A stretch of DNA of 64,000 nucleotides, taken from positions 19,649 through 83,648 of the forward strand of contig CANHHA010000008.1 of the NCBI GenBank assembly GCA_947460825.1. The letters run 5' to 3'. Below the pieces are notes generated by a model that worked only from the letters and a program-made list of their open reading frames with translations, made no database searches and was not told where the DNA came from. This stretch comes from Flavobacteriales bacterium. GTDB taxonomy: Bacteria > Bacteroidota > Bacteroidia > Flavobacteriales_D > Crocinitomicaceae. How positions within the stretch are numbered: the stretch's first letter is position 1; every line of letters starts with the position of its first letter. The position numbers were made by a program, and so were the translations under genes. Positions 1 to 9,950 of this stretch are shown in pieces.

Positions 1-2128
1 GCTGTAATAATTTATATGAGATATTTCCTGCTGACAAATTTGGAAAAATCAAGGTATTGACTTCTTTATTTGCTAGCGTGGAAAACGGGAATTTCTCTAG
101 CAGCAGATCTGAGTTAAGGGCAAAGTTTGCTTGAATTTCCCCATCCACAATTAAATTAGGGTGTTCCGCATGAAGCGTTGCAACAGCTTCTGCCATTTTT
201 TCTGCATCCGGACCGGGAGAGGAACCAAAGTTGGAATAGCTCAACAAAGCTATTTTAGGTTGCACTTTAAGTTTCCGAATTGTTTTAGCCACACTGATGG
301 TGATTTCTGCAATTTGACTGGCATTTGGATTCAAATTAACGGTAGTATCCGCCAGGAACATTGGGCCGCGTTTTGTATTCAAAATATACATGCCGGCAAC
401 GGTTTTAACATCCTTTTCAAGGCCAATAATTTGCAACAACGGTTTAACCGTTGACCGATAGGAACGTGTTAAACCAGTAATCATCGCATCAGCGAAGCCC
501 ATATCAACCATCATAGCACCAAAATGATTTCGTTCACGCATCAACTTTACTGCCTCATATTCAGTTAATCCTTTTCGTTTTCTGCGTTGAAAGAACTCTT
601 TTCCGAAATTAGTCCGGCGCTCCTCTTCTGAATCTGCTTTTGGATCAATAATGGTAACCTCAGGAAGTTCAACGTTATATTCTTCCATCAATGCGAGAAT
701 GACATCTCTATCCCCAAGGAGAATTGGAAAAGCGACTCCTTCTTCATAAGATACTTGTGCAGCCTTTAAGATTTTAGCATTATCTGCTTCAGCAAAAACA
801 ACCTTCTTTGGATTGCTCTGTGCTTTAGCCGTGATGTTTCGCATTAATTCATTATCCAACCCTAGGCGAGCTTTTAATTCCGCCTCGTATTTCTGCCAAT
901 CTTTAATTGGATTTTTAGCTACACCTGAATCCATTGCTGCTTTTGCAACGGCTGGGGCCACGGAATAAATTAAACGCGGGTCTAGGGGCTTTGGAATAAT
1001 TTGTTCTCGACCAAATGAAATGTTCTTCTCCCCGTAAGCTTCAATCACTTCCTCTGGGATGGTTTCCTTCGCAAGAGAGGCAATGGCTTTCACCGCTGCT
1101 AATTTCATTTCTTCATTAATGGTAGTAGCTCGAACATCAAGTGCTCCTCGAAAAATAAAGGGGAAACCTAAGACATTATTAACCTGATTCGGATGATCCG
1201 AACGTCCGGTCGCCATGATGATATCTTTACGAACAGACGTAGCATCTTTGTACGAAATTTCGGGATCCGGATTAGCCAATGCAAAAACAATGGGGTCCTT
1301 AGCCATTTTCTTAATCATTTCTTTGTTTACAAGACCCCCACGAGAAAGGCCTAAAAACACATCCGCTCCTTTAAATGCGTCTTCAAAAGAAACTTCTTTC
1401 TTATGGCTTGCAAAAAAAGACTTCATTTCATCAAGATCACTTCTAAATTCACCAATCAATCCTTTCGAATCGAACATATAAATATTGGTAACTTTGGCTC
1501 CTAATGCTACATATAACTTTGCGCAAGACAAGGCAGAAGCACCTGCACCTGAGATCACAATTTTAACGCGGTCAATTTTCTTTTTTGCCAATTCTAAGGC
1601 ATTGAGTAAGGCTGCGGAAGAAATAATCGCTGTACCGTGTTGGTCGTCATGCATGATTGGAATGTCCAATTCCGCTTTCAATCGACGTTCGATTTCGAAT
1701 GCTTCTGGTGCTTTGATGTCTTCTAGGTTTATTCCTCCAAAGGTTGGTGCAATTGCCTTAACCGTTTGAATAAACAACTCAGGATCTTTCGCATCAATCT
1801 CGATGTCAAATACATCAATATCTGCAAAAATCTTAAACAGCAATCCTTTTCCTTCCATCACTGGCTTGGATGCCTCCGGGCCAATATCACCAAGTCCCAA
1901 CACAGCAGTTCCGTTAGAAATTACGGCTACCAAGTTGGATTTACTGGTGTATTTATACACATCCTCTTTGTTCTCTGCAATTTTTAAGCACGGCTCTGCC
2001 ACCCCTGGGGAATACGCCAAGGATAAATCGCGTTGAGAAGAATAAGGTTTCGTTGGAACTACTTCTATTTTGCCAGGTCTTCCCATCGCGTGGTAATCCA
2101 ACGCATCCTGCTTTCTGATTTTTGCCAT
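1..2128 (-). CDS. maeB: NADP-dependent malic enzyme with phosphotransacetylase-like domain (partial, C-terminus off window)
   Basis: Oxidative decarboxylation of malate to pyruvate with NADP, in the cytoplasm. Reading the minus strand from ATG at 2128 gives [20 protein letters not shown], then an N-terminal malic domain ([10 protein letters not shown]), the motif DDQHGTAII, and a nucleotide-binding GAGASA near 1550. The C-terminal half is a phosphotransacetylase-like domain ending at the edge in [14 protein letters not shown], which is typical of the large MaeB form. 709 codons are present; the family is about 750-760 residues, so roughly 45-50 C-terminal residues are missing. The frame is open throughout. 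The start lies 13 bp after the sucB stop, so it is probably the third gene of a sucA-sucB-maeB transcript. The PTA-like part is usually regulatory (acetyl-CoA sensing) rather than catalytic; that is family knowledge, not visible here. Confidence 0.93.
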   Translation of the reverse strand, partial: MAKIRKQDALDYHAMGRPGKIEVVPTKPYSSQRDLSLAYSPGVAEPCLKIAENKEDVYKYTSKSNLVAVISNGTAVLGLGDIGPEASKPVMEGKGLLFKIFADIDVFDIEIDAKDPELFIQTVKAIAPTFGGINLEDIKAPEAFEIERRLKAELDIPIMHDDQHGTAIISSAALLNALELAKKKIDRVKIVISGAGASALSCAKLYVALGAKVTNIYMFDSKGLIGEFRSDLDEMKSFFASHKKEVSFEDAFKGADVFLGLSRGGLVNKEMIKKMAKDPIVFALANPDPEISYKDATSVRKDIIMATGRSDHPNQVNNVLGFPFIFRGALDVRATTINEEMKLAAVKAIASLAKETIPEEVIEAYGEKNISFGREQIIPKPLDPRLIYSVAPAVAKAAMDSGVAKNPIKDWQKYEAELKARLGLDNELMRNITAKAQSNPKKVVFAEADNAKILKAAQVSYEEGVAFPILLGDRDVILALMEEYNVELPEVTIIDPKADSEEERRTNFGKEFFQRRKRKGLTEYEAVKLMRERNHFGAMMVDMGFADAMITGLTRSYRSTVKPLLQIIGLEKDVKTVAGMYILNTKRGPMFLADTTVNLNPNASQIAEITISVAKTIRKLKVQPKIALLSYSNFGSSPGPDAEKMAEAVATLHAEHPNLIVDGEIQANFALNSDLLLEKFPFSTLANKEVNTLIFPNLSAGNISYKLLQ

Positions 2129-2141
2129 AAGTTGGTTTGGA

Positions 2142-3392
2142 TTATAATCCCAATAATATTTGGGCTGGATCTTTTGCTCCGAATAGCATTCGTTCCGGAT
2201 GTTCCAGCATTTCTTTCACTTTCACTAAAAATCCAACGGATTCTTTCCCGTCAATTATTCTATGGTCGTAGGATAAGGCCACATACATGATTGGTCGAAT
2301 TTCTACTTGACCATTCACCGCTACTGGGCGTTCCACAATATTATGCATTCCAAGAATTGCGGATTGCGGCGGGTTAATGATTGGGGTAGACAGCATGGAA
2401 CCGAAAACTCCGCCATTGGTTATGGTGAAGGTGCCTCCTGTCATGTCTTCAGGGGTAATTTTTCCGTCTCTCGCCTTTACTGCCAAACGTTTGATTTCGC
2501 GTTCAATTTCAGCCAATGACATCTGCTCTGCATTGCGTAATATGGGAACCATCAATCCTTTTGGAGAAGAAACGGCAATACCGACATCGGCATAGTCGTG
2601 AAAAATCATTTCATTTCCATCGATTTGACCGTTTACCGCAGGGTACAACTTTAGTGCTTCTGTTACTGCTTTAGTAAAAAAGGACATAAATCCAAGGTTG
2701 ACTTCGTGATGTTTTGAAAAAGCATCTTTATACTTTGAACGTAAATCCATGACAGGTTTCATGTCGATTTCATTGAAGGTAGTTAACATCGCTGTTTCAC
2801 TCTTTACCGCAACCAAACGTTCCGCAATTTTTCTACGCAGCATCGACATTTTCTCACGCCGAGTTTCTCGCGTACCTCCCCAACCTGCGGAAGCCGTGGC
2901 ATCAAAGCCAGCGGATAAGGCGTTCATTACGTCATTTTTTGTGATGCGTCCATCTTTACCCGTGGCAATAATTCGGGCGGAATTAACCTTATTTTCCTCC
3001 ATTAATTTAGCGGCAGCGGGAGAAGGAGTTCCTGCAGCATAGGATGCTACTGGGTTTGGATTTGGCACTACAGCCTCCTCTTTTTTTGGTGCTGGAGCCG
3101 CAGCGGGTGGGCTTGCCACTGCTTTGGCTGGCGCGCTACCGGCTGGCTTGGCTGCACTGGTATCGATTAAACATACCACTTGCCCTACCTTAACGGTATC
3201 TCCTTCTTGCGCTTTAAGTGAAATTACACCGCTTTGTTCAGCGGGTAATTCTAAGGTTGCTTTATCTGAATCTACCTCTGCAATGGCTTGATCTTTCTCC
3301 ACATAATCTCCATCTGCGACTAACCATTGTGCGATTTCAACTTCTGATATTGATTCCCCCGGAGAGGGCACTTTCATTTCAAGTATTGCCAT
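2142..3392 (-). CDS. sucB: 2-oxoglutarate dehydrogenase E2, dihydrolipoyllysine succinyltransferase
   Basis: E2 core of the 2-oxoglutarate dehydrogenase complex; transfers the succinyl group from lipoamide to CoA. 416 residues from the chosen ATG. Lipoyl domain at residues 1-75 with the lipoylated lysine K44 in [12 protein letters not shown]; an Ala/Pro-rich linker; a peripheral subunit-binding domain around 125-160 ([20 protein letters not shown]); then the catalytic acyltransferase domain ending with the active-site motif [11 protein letters not shown] longer reading from TTG at 3407 would overlap the sucA stop and add five residues before the conserved [14 protein letters not shown], so I take the ATG at 3392, just after the sucA stop (3397). 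Only one lipoyl domain is present, as is normal for succinyl-type E2. No E3 gene is in the window. Confidence 0.96.
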   Translation of the reverse strand: MAILEMKVPSPGESISEVEIAQWLVADGDYVEKDQAIAEVDSDKATLELPAEQSGVISLKAQEGDTVKVGQVVCLIDTSAAKPAGSAPAKAVASPPAAAPAPKKEEAVVPNPNPVASYAAGTPSPAAAKLMEENKVNSARIIATGKDGRITKNDVMNALSAGFDATASAGWGGTRETRREKMSMLRRKIAERLVAVKSETAMLTTFNEIDMKPVMDLRSKYKDAFSKHHEVNLGFMSFFTKAVTEALKLYPAVNGQIDGNEMIFHDYADVGIAVSSPKGLMVPILRNAEQMSLAEIEREIKRLAVKARDGKITPEDMTGGTFTITNGGVFGSMLSTPIINPPQSAILGMHNIVERPVAVNGQVEIRPIMYVALSYDHRIIDGKESVGFLVKVKEMLEHPERMLFGAKDPAQILLGL

Positions 3393-3396
3393 AATA

Positions 3397-6123
3397 TTAT
3401 TTTTCAACTGTTAATTTAGCATAGGCAAAAAGCGAATCGTAAAGGTTCGATAAGCGTTTTTCATGCAATTTTTTGGAACCTTCCGCAGGGGCGGCACTTG
3501 CTCCTCTGTGAATACCTACAAGGTTCAGAGCCCTTAAATTCATGGCCATGTAGGTCCAAGCTCCCATGTTTGCAGGTTCTTCTTGGGCCCAAATTACCTG
3601 GGTTGGACTATATTTTCCGATAATCTCATTGATTTGTTTCTCTGGCAGCGGATATAATTGTTCAACGCGCACAAAGGCCATGTTTTGTACTCCTAATTCC
3701 TTCGCTTTCACTTTCATTTCATAGTAGAACTTTCCAGAACATAAGACCACGGTGTCCACGTGTTTTACATCCACCCCAGTGTCATCTAACACTTCGCAGA
3801 AACCACCTTTTTCCATTGCTTCCAAGGTGGATGTAGCGTCTGGATAACGCAATAACATTTTCGGGGAAAACACAACCAATGGTTTTCTGAAATCACGTTT
3901 TAATTGACGTCTGATTACATGGAAATGATTGGCGGGTGTGGAGGTATTCACAATCTGCATATTCAAATCGGCACATTGCTGCAAAAACCGTTCAAGTCTT
4001 GCGCTAGAATGTTCAGCGCCTTGTCCTTCGTATCCATGCGGAAGCAACAGCATCAAGCCTGACTGTGTTGCCCATTTGTCTTCACCGGCAGAAATAAACT
4101 GATCAATCATAATCTGAGCACCGTTGAAAAAGTCTCCGAATTGTGCCTCCCAGATGGTTAAACCGGTTGGGTGAGCTAAGGAATAACCATATTCAAATCC
4201 GAGCACCCCATATTCTGAAAGCAAGGAATTATAAACATAAAACTTCGCTTGATGCCCACTTAAAAGGTTCAGCGGTTCAATTTCTTCCTCCGTATCTTCC
4301 GTTTTTACCACGGCATGTCGGTGCGAAAAGGTGCCTCGTTCAACGTCTTGCCCGGATAGCCTAACGCTGTGTCCTTCATTCAAGAGCGTCGCATACGCTA
4401 ACATTTCGGCAGTACCCCAATCCAATCTATTAGTTTCAATCGCATTCAGACGATCTTCATAAATCTTTGATATTTTCCTAAAATACTTTTTATCCGAAGG
4501 AAGGGTGGCTAATTTTCTTCCCAATTCTTGCAGCACTTCTTTTGCAACTCCAGTTTCAGGAGATTTCTCAAAATCAAGGGCTTTCCCGTGTCGGAAACCT
4601 TCCCATGTTGCACTTAAGAAATCAAATACTTGGGCCTTATCGTTCTTGCGAGTAATTTCAAATTCAGATTCTAGGAATTGAATGTATTGTTCTTCGATGT
4701 GTTTTGCTGTTTCTTCCGTCAAGATACCCTCCGCTTCTAATTGACGCTGATAAATCACTTTAGGATTCGGGTGATTCATGATGATATTATAGAGGGTAGG
4801 CTGTGTAAACTTAGGCTCATCACCTTCATTGTGTCCGTACTTTCTGTAGCACAATAAGTCGATAAAGATATCGCGCTTGAATTCTTGGCGATAAGCCACC
4901 GCAATTTCCATGGCCTGCACGACCGCCTCAACATCGTCTCCATTCACATGGAAAACCGGAGAAAGTGTGGTCTTAGCGACATCCGTACAATAGGTAGAAG
5001 ACCTGCCATCCAAATAGTTAGTAGTAAATCCAACTTGATTGTTTACCACGATGTGTATAGTGCCTCCTACTCGATATCCATCTAATTGGGCCATTTGTAT
5101 GGTTTCATATACAATTCCTTGTCCGGCAATCGCGGCATCCCCATGAATTAAAACGGGACAAATCTTATCCTCGCTGTGTAACACATGATCAATTTTTGCG
5201 CGAGCAATGCCCTCAACCACGGTATTTACCGCCTCGAGATGCGAAGGATTGGGTGCCAAGGTCAAGCCAAGTTCCTGTCCGCTGTCCAAGGTAATGTGCG
5301 AGGTAAACCCTTGATGATACTTCACGTCCCCATCAAAAGACATATCAAAATCAAATTCTTTTCCTTCGAATTCCGAGAAAATGTCACTGGGCTTTTTATT
5401 AAAAATATTGGCAAGGGTATTTAAGCGGCCACGGTGCGACATTCCCATAACAAAATAAGAAATACCTGCTTCGGAGCCTTTATGAATGAGGGTATCAAGA
5501 GCGGGAATTAATGCCTCTCCTCCTTCGATGGAAAACCGTTTTTGCCCAACAAACTTTTTACCTAAAAACGATTCAAACGCTGAGGCTTGTGTAAGTTTTT
5601 CAAAAATCTTTAGTTTCCGTGTAACATCGAGGACCGGTCTGTTTTTTAATTCAATGCGATTTTTCATCCAAGCAAGGCGTTCAGGATGACGCATGTAAAT
5701 AAATTCAATGCCAATGGATTGGCAATACGTTAATTCGAGGTGATCTATTATTTCCTTTAAGGTTACGGGTCCGAGTCCGATTTCTTCACCCGCTTGAAAA
5801 ACCACGTTTAAGTCGGCTTGAGCTAATCCAAAATTCTCAATTTCCAGGGTTGGCAAATATTTTCTACGTTCCCGAACGGGGTTAGTTTTCGTAAACAAAT
5901 GACCTCGAGTTCGATAGGCATTAATCAAATTGATTACATTAAATTCTTTTTGGAAATTCTCAGGGATACCTCCGGCAGCAGAGAAATCAGTTTGCGCAAA
6001 TTCAAAGCCCTCAAAGAACTTCTGCCAACTTAAATCAACATTAGTTGGGTCTTGTTTGTATTGGTTATAGAGATGCTCAATGGCATTTACATCAGCGTTC
6101 CCCACATATGAAATTTTATCCAT
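3397..6123 (-). CDS. sucA: 2-oxoglutarate dehydrogenase E1 (thiamine diphosphate-dependent)
   Basis: Decarboxylates 2-oxoglutarate and passes the succinyl group to E2 lipoamide. 908 residues, normal for the family. The short N-terminal E2-binding segment ([19 protein letters not shown]) is followed by the ThDP domain with [14 protein letters not shown] and [12 protein letters not shown], and by the transketolase-like pyrimidine-binding part with [20 protein letters not shown] and the C-terminal EEPANMGAW. First gene of the sucA-sucB-maeB group. A Bacteroidetes -7 box (TAACTTTG, 6150-6157) lies 26 bp before the ATG, so this is the likely transcription start of the operon. Confidence 0.97.
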   Translation of the reverse strand: MDKISYVGNADVNAIEHLYNQYKQDPTNVDLSWQKFFEGFEFAQTDFSAAGGIPENFQKEFNVINLINAYRTRGHLFTKTNPVRERRKYLPTLEIENFGLAQADLNVVFQAGEEIGLGPVTLKEIIDHLELTYCQSIGIEFIYMRHPERLAWMKNRIELKNRPVLDVTRKLKIFEKLTQASAFESFLGKKFVGQKRFSIEGGEALIPALDTLIHKGSEAGISYFVMGMSHRGRLNTLANIFNKKPSDIFSEFEGKEFDFDMSFDGDVKYHQGFTSHITLDSGQELGLTLAPNPSHLEAVNTVVEGIARAKIDHVLHSEDKICPVLIHGDAAIAGQGIVYETIQMAQLDGYRVGGTIHIVVNNQVGFTTNYLDGRSSTYCTDVAKTTLSPVFHVNGDDVEAVVQAMEIAVAYRQEFKRDIFIDLLCYRKYGHNEGDEPKFTQPTLYNIIMNHPNPKVIYQRQLEAEGILTEETAKHIEEQYIQFLESEFEITRKNDKAQVFDFLSATWEGFRHGKALDFEKSPETGVAKEVLQELGRKLATLPSDKKYFRKISKIYEDRLNAIETNRLDWGTAEMLAYATLLNEGHSVRLSGQDVERGTFSHRHAVVKTEDTEEEIEPLNLLSGHQAKFYVYNSLLSEYGVLGFEYGYSLAHPTGLTIWEAQFGDFFNGAQIMIDQFISAGEDKWATQSGLMLLLPHGYEGQGAEHSSARLERFLQQCADLNMQIVNTSTPANHFHVIRRQLKRDFRKPLVVFSPKMLLRYPDATSTLEAMEKGGFCEVLDDTGVDVKHVDTVVLCSGKFYYEMKVKAKELGVQNMAFVRVEQLYPLPEKQINEIIGKYSPTQVIWAQEEPANMGAWTYMAMNLRALNLVGIHRGASAAPAEGSKKLHEKRLSNLYDSLFAYAKLTVEK

Positions 6124-6149
6124 CTTTAGCTCCGGATTTTAGTCGTATG

Positions 6150-6157
6150 CAAAGTTA
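6150..6157 (-). promoter_or_regulatory. Putative Bacteroidetes -7 promoter box before sucA
   Basis: TAACTTTG on the minus strand matches the Bacteroidetes sigma consensus TAnnTTTG and sits 26 bp upstream of the sucA ATG. No clear -33 TTG at the expected spacing was found, so this rests on the -7 box and position only. Confidence 0.5.
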
Positions 6158-6180
6158 TCAAATTACAAGGAATTCCCCTA

Positions 6181-6570
6181 CTAATCGGCTTTATTTGTGG
6201 CGCACTTAATTCCGATCACCAAGACAGAACTGATCATTAATAGTCCTCCGAGGGGTGTGATTGGGCCAAGAAAGGAAAGATTTACGTGAGTTATTTCGGC
6301 AACAACAAGCCCGTAAATTGAACCAGAAAAGCAGGCTAATCCAACCAAGAAGAACACAATCCATCGTTTAAATTGGGACTGATGAAACGTTGGTTGAAAG
6401 GAAAGGATTAGGAGTAAAAGAGCTCCATAAATCTGATATCTCACCGCTGTTTCAAAGGCAAGCTGCCATTTCACGGAAACAATCTCCTTTAGCGCGTGGG
6501 CACCGAATGCACCACATGCAATGGATAGGGCAAAAATTATAAGGGCAATAAGCGTCAACTTTCGATTCAT
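6181..6570 (-). CDS. DUF423 family small inner-membrane protein
   Basis: 129 residues with four hydrophobic segments and the DUF423/YgdD hallmarks: IACGAFGAHALKE near the N-terminus, FETAVRYQIYGALLLL in the middle, and ACFSGSIYGLVV plus PLGGLLMI toward the C-terminus. The function of the family is not established. The gene is divergent from the lipoprotein gene at 6622. A TACTTTTG box (6585-6592, minus) lies 14 bp before its ATG. It is separated from sucA by a 57-bp gap that holds the sucA promoter, so it may read into that operon. Confidence 0.85.
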   Translation of the reverse strand: MNRKLTLIALIIFALSIACGAFGAHALKEIVSVKWQLAFETAVRYQIYGALLLLILSFQPTFHQSQFKRWIVFFLVGLACFSGSIYGLVVAEITHVNLSFLGPITPLGGLLMISSVLVIGIKCATNKAD

Positions 6571-6584
6571 TATCTTGTTTTATT

Positions 6585-6592
6585 CAAAAGTA
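6585..6592 (-). promoter_or_regulatory. Putative -7 promoter box for the DUF423 gene
   Basis: TACTTTTG on the minus strand fits TAnnTTTG, 14 bp from the ATG at 6570. It abuts a plus-strand box (6595-6602), giving back-to-back divergent promoters in a 51-bp gap. Confidence 0.45.
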
Positions 6593-6594
6593 TA

Positions 6595-6602
6595 TATCTT
6601 CG
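6595..6602 (+). promoter_or_regulatory. Putative -7 promoter box for the lipoprotein-mrp-nfu group
   Basis: TATCTTCG is a near match to TAnnTTTG (C for T at position 7), with a TTG at 6575-6577 about 17 bp upstream as a possible -33 element. The ATG follows at 6622. The same TATCTTCG octamer occurs before the TonB receptor gene at 54969. Confidence 0.4.
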
Positions 6603-6621
6603 TTGACATATAATTCAACTC

Positions 6622-7167
6622 ATGAAACCGAATCTTCTTATTCTTTTATTTCTTGGATTGTTGTCGTCGTGTAACAATATGGAGAATAAGCAAGCGATTT
6701 CTGAGGATTATTATCAATTCAAAGCTGTAGAGCTGAGCCCGTACGACTTGGATGCCACCTTGTTTATCCCCGATGAAACGGCTGGAATTGGAGCATCCTT
6801 TCAAACTACGATTGAACATGAGGAAGAATTCAAATGGAAAGTCATGGCCGGACCAAACTTCCAATTATTTATTGAAGATTGGGGGGATAACGCCAGTAAA
6901 CTAGAGGAGTTTAGAAAATCACTTCAAGAAGACGATGTTTTCAAGGTCTCAATTATCTCCGATGAGGGTGATTGCATTATTTATAAACGGCAATTAATCA
7001 AACACATTAATGTCCCAAAATACAAACATGTATCTTATCACATCTACGGCTTAATCAAGTTAGGCGATTATTATTACGAGATAAAAAACAAAGCAAGCGG
7101 CGATAGCAAAACCGTGATTGATCTTATGAAAAAGTCAGTAAAATCCTTTAAAATTCAATCCAATTGA
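6622..7167 (+). CDS. Lipoprotein of unknown function
   Basis: 181 residues. The N-terminus MKPNLLILLFLGLLSSCNN is a lipoprotein signal with the lipobox cysteine at C16, so the mature protein is probably anchored to the inner or outer membrane facing the periplasm. The rest is soluble and mixed alpha/beta, with no motif I recognise. Its stop TGA (7165-7167) overlaps the TTG start of mrp, which points to translational coupling with the Fe-S carrier gene. Whether that reflects shared function is unknown. Confidence 0.75.
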   Translation: MKPNLLILLFLGLLSSCNNMENKQAISEDYYQFKAVELSPYDLDATLFIPDETAGIGASFQTTIEHEEEFKWKVMAGPNFQLFIEDWGDNASKLEEFRKSLQEDDVFKVSIISDEGDCIIYKRQLIKHINVPKYKHVSYHIYGLIKLGDYYYEIKNKASGDSKTVIDLMKKSVKSFKIQSN

Positions 7168-8225
7168 TTTCAAGAGAAGCCGTATTAAACGCATTAGCAA
7201 ACATTCCAGATCCAGACTCCAAACAAGACATTGTTAGCGCTAATTTGGTTGGTAATATTGAAATAGATACTGACCGTGTTTATATTCAAGTGAACAGTAT
7301 TAATCCAGCGTTACATGCTCGAAAACGTATGGAAGAAGCCATTCGGTTTAGATTAACGAAAGAATTAGGTGAGGATGTACGCATTGAATGCGAAGTAAAA
7401 GCAGTTACCGGGACTGAGCGAAAAGGAAGACGAAGCGTACTTCCGGAAGTCACACATGTGGTAGCGATTGCGTCAGGAAAAGGGGGCGTGGGTAAATCTA
7501 CGCTAACAGCCAATTTAGCCGTGGGATTAGCTCAAGCAGGATTCACGGTTGGATTAATTGATGCGGACATTTATGGACCAAGTATGCCTACTATGTTCGA
7601 CGTTGTTGGTCAACGCCCAACAATGGTTGAGGTAAACGGTAAATCATTGATAGAACCGGTTGTAAACTATAATGTAAAGCTTCTATCCATTGGCTTCTTT
7701 ACAGATCAAGAAAATGCGGTGGTTTGGCGCGGACCTATGGCCTCTAAGGCGTTAACACAAATGATTACCGAAGGGAATTGGGGGAAACTAGATTATTTAC
7801 TCATCGATTTACCTCCTGGTACAGGAGACATTCATTTATCATTACTACAAACCTTGCCATTGGACGGTGTTGTTATCATTAGCACACCACAAGAAGTGGC
7901 TCTTGCTGATGCTCGAAGAGGAATAAACATGTTCAGGGTGGATGGATTAAACGTTCCCATTGTTGGAATCGTTGAAAATATGGCGTGGTTTACACCAGAA
8001 GAATTGCCAGAAAACAAATACTACATTTTCGGAAGAGACGGTGCAAAGAATTTAGCAAACGGCATGGGAATTGAATTTCTTGGTGCGATACCCTTAGTTC
8101 AGAGCATAAGAGAAGCGGGAGATGTGGGGCGCCCTGCCGTACTTCAGAAAGGTTCCGCCATTGGATTGGCATTTGAAGAATTAGTTCATACTTTTACAAC
8201 TCGGCTAAACGCTATAAAAAAATAA
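7164..8225 (+). CDS. mrp: Mrp/ApbC/NBP35-type Fe-S cluster carrier ATPase
   Basis: P-loop protein thought to carry [4Fe-4S] clusters to apo-proteins in the cytoplasm. 353 residues. An N-terminal FSCA/DUF59 domain (about 1-85: EAVLNALANIPDPDSKQDIV) is joined to a Mrp ATPase domain with the deviant Walker A GKGGVGKS at residues 105-112, DADIYGPSMP, and LPPGTGDIHLS. The start is TTG at 7164; no ATG lies near the conserved N-terminus, and the TTG overlaps the upstream stop. The CxxC pair that many Mrp proteins carry after ENMAWF is absent here: the stretch reads FTPEELPENKYYIFG, so the cluster ligands must differ if the carrier role holds. A NifU-type gene follows 9 bp downstream. Confidence 0.93.
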   Translation: MISREAVLNALANIPDPDSKQDIVSANLVGNIEIDTDRVYIQVNSINPALHARKRMEEAIRFRLTKELGEDVRIECEVKAVTGTERKGRRSVLPEVTHVVAIASGKGGVGKSTLTANLAVGLAQAGFTVGLIDADIYGPSMPTMFDVVGQRPTMVEVNGKSLIEPVVNYNVKLLSIGFFTDQENAVVWRGPMASKALTQMITEGNWGKLDYLLIDLPPGTGDIHLSLLQTLPLDGVVIISTPQEVALADARRGINMFRVDGLNVPIVGIVENMAWFTPEELPENKYYIFGRDGAKNLANGMGIEFLGAIPLVQSIREAGDVGRPAVLQKGSAIGLAFEELVHTFTTRLNAIKK

Positions 8226-8234
8226 GCAGTTACT

Positions 8235-8471
8235 ATGGAAAGCATTGAACAAAGAGTAAGCTCCGCCATTTCATTAATTCGACCGTTTCTGAATGATGAC
8301 GGCGGTGATGTTGAATTGGTGGAAGTAACCTCGGACCGCATTGTAAAAGTTCGGTTAACCGGTTCATGCAGCGATTGTTCAATGAAACAATCTACCTTGC
8401 GCGGTGGAATCGAAGAAACCATAAAAAAGGCGGTTCCTGAGATCACCTCTGTTATTGCCGTTGAAGATTAA
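8235..8471 (+). CDS. NifU C-terminal-like Fe-S scaffold protein
   Basis: 78 residues, a stand-alone Nfu domain: IRPFLNDDGGDVELVEV at the N-terminus and the cluster-binding C45-xx-C48 in GSCSDCSMKQSTLRGG. Such proteins bind a [4Fe-4S] cluster across a dimer and hand it on. Placed 9 bp after mrp, so the two likely form one Fe-S maturation unit. Converges with the aldehyde dehydrogenase gene 15 bp downstream. Confidence 0.94.
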   Translation: MESIEQRVSSAISLIRPFLNDDGGDVELVEVTSDRIVKVRLTGSCSDCSMKQSTLRGGIEETIKKAVPEITSVIAVED

Positions 8472-8486
8472 TTCAACGTTTGGTAC

Positions 8487-9932
8487 TTACTCATACTTGA
8501 TAAAAATATTCTTAGGTTCTGTAAAAAACCGAAGTGCTTCCCATCCACCTTCACGACCTACCCCTGAATCTTTCATCCCACCAAAAGGAGTTCTGAGGTC
8601 TCGAATCAACCAAGAATTCACCCAAACAATCCCCATTTCCAGGCGATCAGCCATGCGATGTGCCACATTTAAGTCTTTGGTCCACACGGAAGCGGCTAAG
8701 CCATATTTTGTGTCGTTTGCCATAACAAGAACTTCTGACTCCTCCGCAAATGGCATTATCGTTACTACAGGACCAAAAATTTCCTCTTGGTTTGTTCTGC
8801 AGGAATTGGAAAGCCCTTCAATAACTGTTGGCGCAAGGTAGTACCCATCCTGATAAGGTGCTTCTAAGTGAACACGCACACCACCAGTTAAAACTCGTCC
8901 TCCTTCTTCCTTAGCTAATTCTATATATCCGAGGATTTTCTCCATATGCCCCTTAGAGACAACGGCACCAATTTGCGCATTAGGATCTGCGGGATAACTT
9001 ACGTTCGCGGAAGATACCCAATCCACAAAGGAGGTTTTAAAGGCCTCATAAATATCTTGATGCACAAAAATTCTTGATCCGCATAAACAGATTTGACCTT
9101 GGTTAGAAAAGGATGACCTGAATATTTCTTTTACAGTCTGTTTTATGTCCACATCTGGAAAAACAATAGTTGGATTTTTTCCACCTAATTCGAGGCTAAG
9201 TTTTTTAAACATGGGTGCGGCAACGCGAGCAATGTGTTGACCTGTCGCTGTTCCACCGGTGAAGGAAATTGCCTTAATTTTCGGGTGAGCCACCATTTCA
9301 TTCCCAATCTCCGGGCCTGTTCCGTGCAAAATATTCAATACACCAGCAGGCATTCCCGCTTCATTCGCGATTTCCCCAAGCAAGGATGCTGTATAAGGCG
9401 TAATCTCACTTGGCTTAGCGATCACACAATTTCCTGCCGCTAAGGCTGGAGCGATTTTCCAAGAAAATAAATAGAGGGGGAGATTCCACGGTGAAATACA
9501 ACCGACTATTCCTATCGGGCGCCGGGTAGTAAAATTAATCCCAACCTTTTCCATGTAATGTGACTCCGAAGAAAAATGTTCAATTGCCGTCGCGAAAAAA
9601 TGAAAATTCGATACCGCCCTCGGAATATCAACATGTGCCGCTAACTTTTCAGGTTTACCATTGTCCCGAGATTCTGCCACAACAAATTCATCCATACGCG
9701 CTTCAATGCCTGCGGCCAAACGCAGTAAAATCGTACTTCGTTCATTCACGGACATCCCAGACCATAAGGGAAAGGCACGTTCAGCGGCAGTCACTGCCAT
9801 CGTTAGGTCGTCGGCTCCTGATCGCGGAATTTGCGAATAAACTTCTCCGGTTGCTGGATTTACATTGTCCAAATATTGTCCAGAAACTGGCGCATGATAT
9901 GCCCCGTCAATGAAGTTCTTTAGGTATTCCAT
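8487..9932 (-). CDS. Aldehyde dehydrogenase, 2-hydroxymuconic/2-aminomuconic semialdehyde dehydrogenase-like
   Basis: NAD(P)-dependent oxidation of an aldehyde to the acid. 481 residues, the usual length. Seen: ISPWNLPLYLFSWKIAPALA (substrate/cofactor region), ISFTGGTATGQ, the general base Glu in LELGGKNP (about residue 247), the catalytic Cys in NQGQICLCGSRIFV (about 282), and EEIFGPVV. The pattern resembles the ALDH8A1/2-aminomuconate semialdehyde group that serves tryptophan (kynurenine) breakdown, but no kynurenine-pathway neighbours are here, so the substrate is a guess. It starts 18 bp after the S9 peptidase stop and may be co-transcribed with it. Confidence 0.88.
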   Translation of the reverse strand: MEYLKNFIDGAYHAPVSGQYLDNVNPATGEVYSQIPRSGADDLTMAVTAAERAFPLWSGMSVNERSTILLRLAAGIEARMDEFVVAESRDNGKPEKLAAHVDIPRAVSNFHFFATAIEHFSSESHYMEKVGINFTTRRPIGIVGCISPWNLPLYLFSWKIAPALAAGNCVIAKPSEITPYTASLLGEIANEAGMPAGVLNILHGTGPEIGNEMVAHPKIKAISFTGGTATGQHIARVAAPMFKKLSLELGGKNPTIVFPDVDIKQTVKEIFRSSFSNQGQICLCGSRIFVHQDIYEAFKTSFVDWVSSANVSYPADPNAQIGAVVSKGHMEKILGYIELAKEEGGRVLTGGVRVHLEAPYQDGYYLAPTVIEGLSNSCRTNQEEIFGPVVTIMPFAEESEVLVMANDTKYGLAASVWTKDLNVAHRMADRLEMGIVWVNSWLIRDLRTPFGGMKDSGVGREGGWEALRFFTEPKNIFIKYE

Positions 9933-9950
9933 AGTGATATTAATTATCCG

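Noticed and set aside
161..454. Open frame on the plus strand of 97 codons
   Set aside because: It lies fully inside maeB on the other strand, which has strong family motifs throughout.
8455..8841. Plus-strand open frame of 128 codons after nfu
   Set aside because: Antisense to the C-terminal part of the aldehyde dehydrogenase; no signal of its own.
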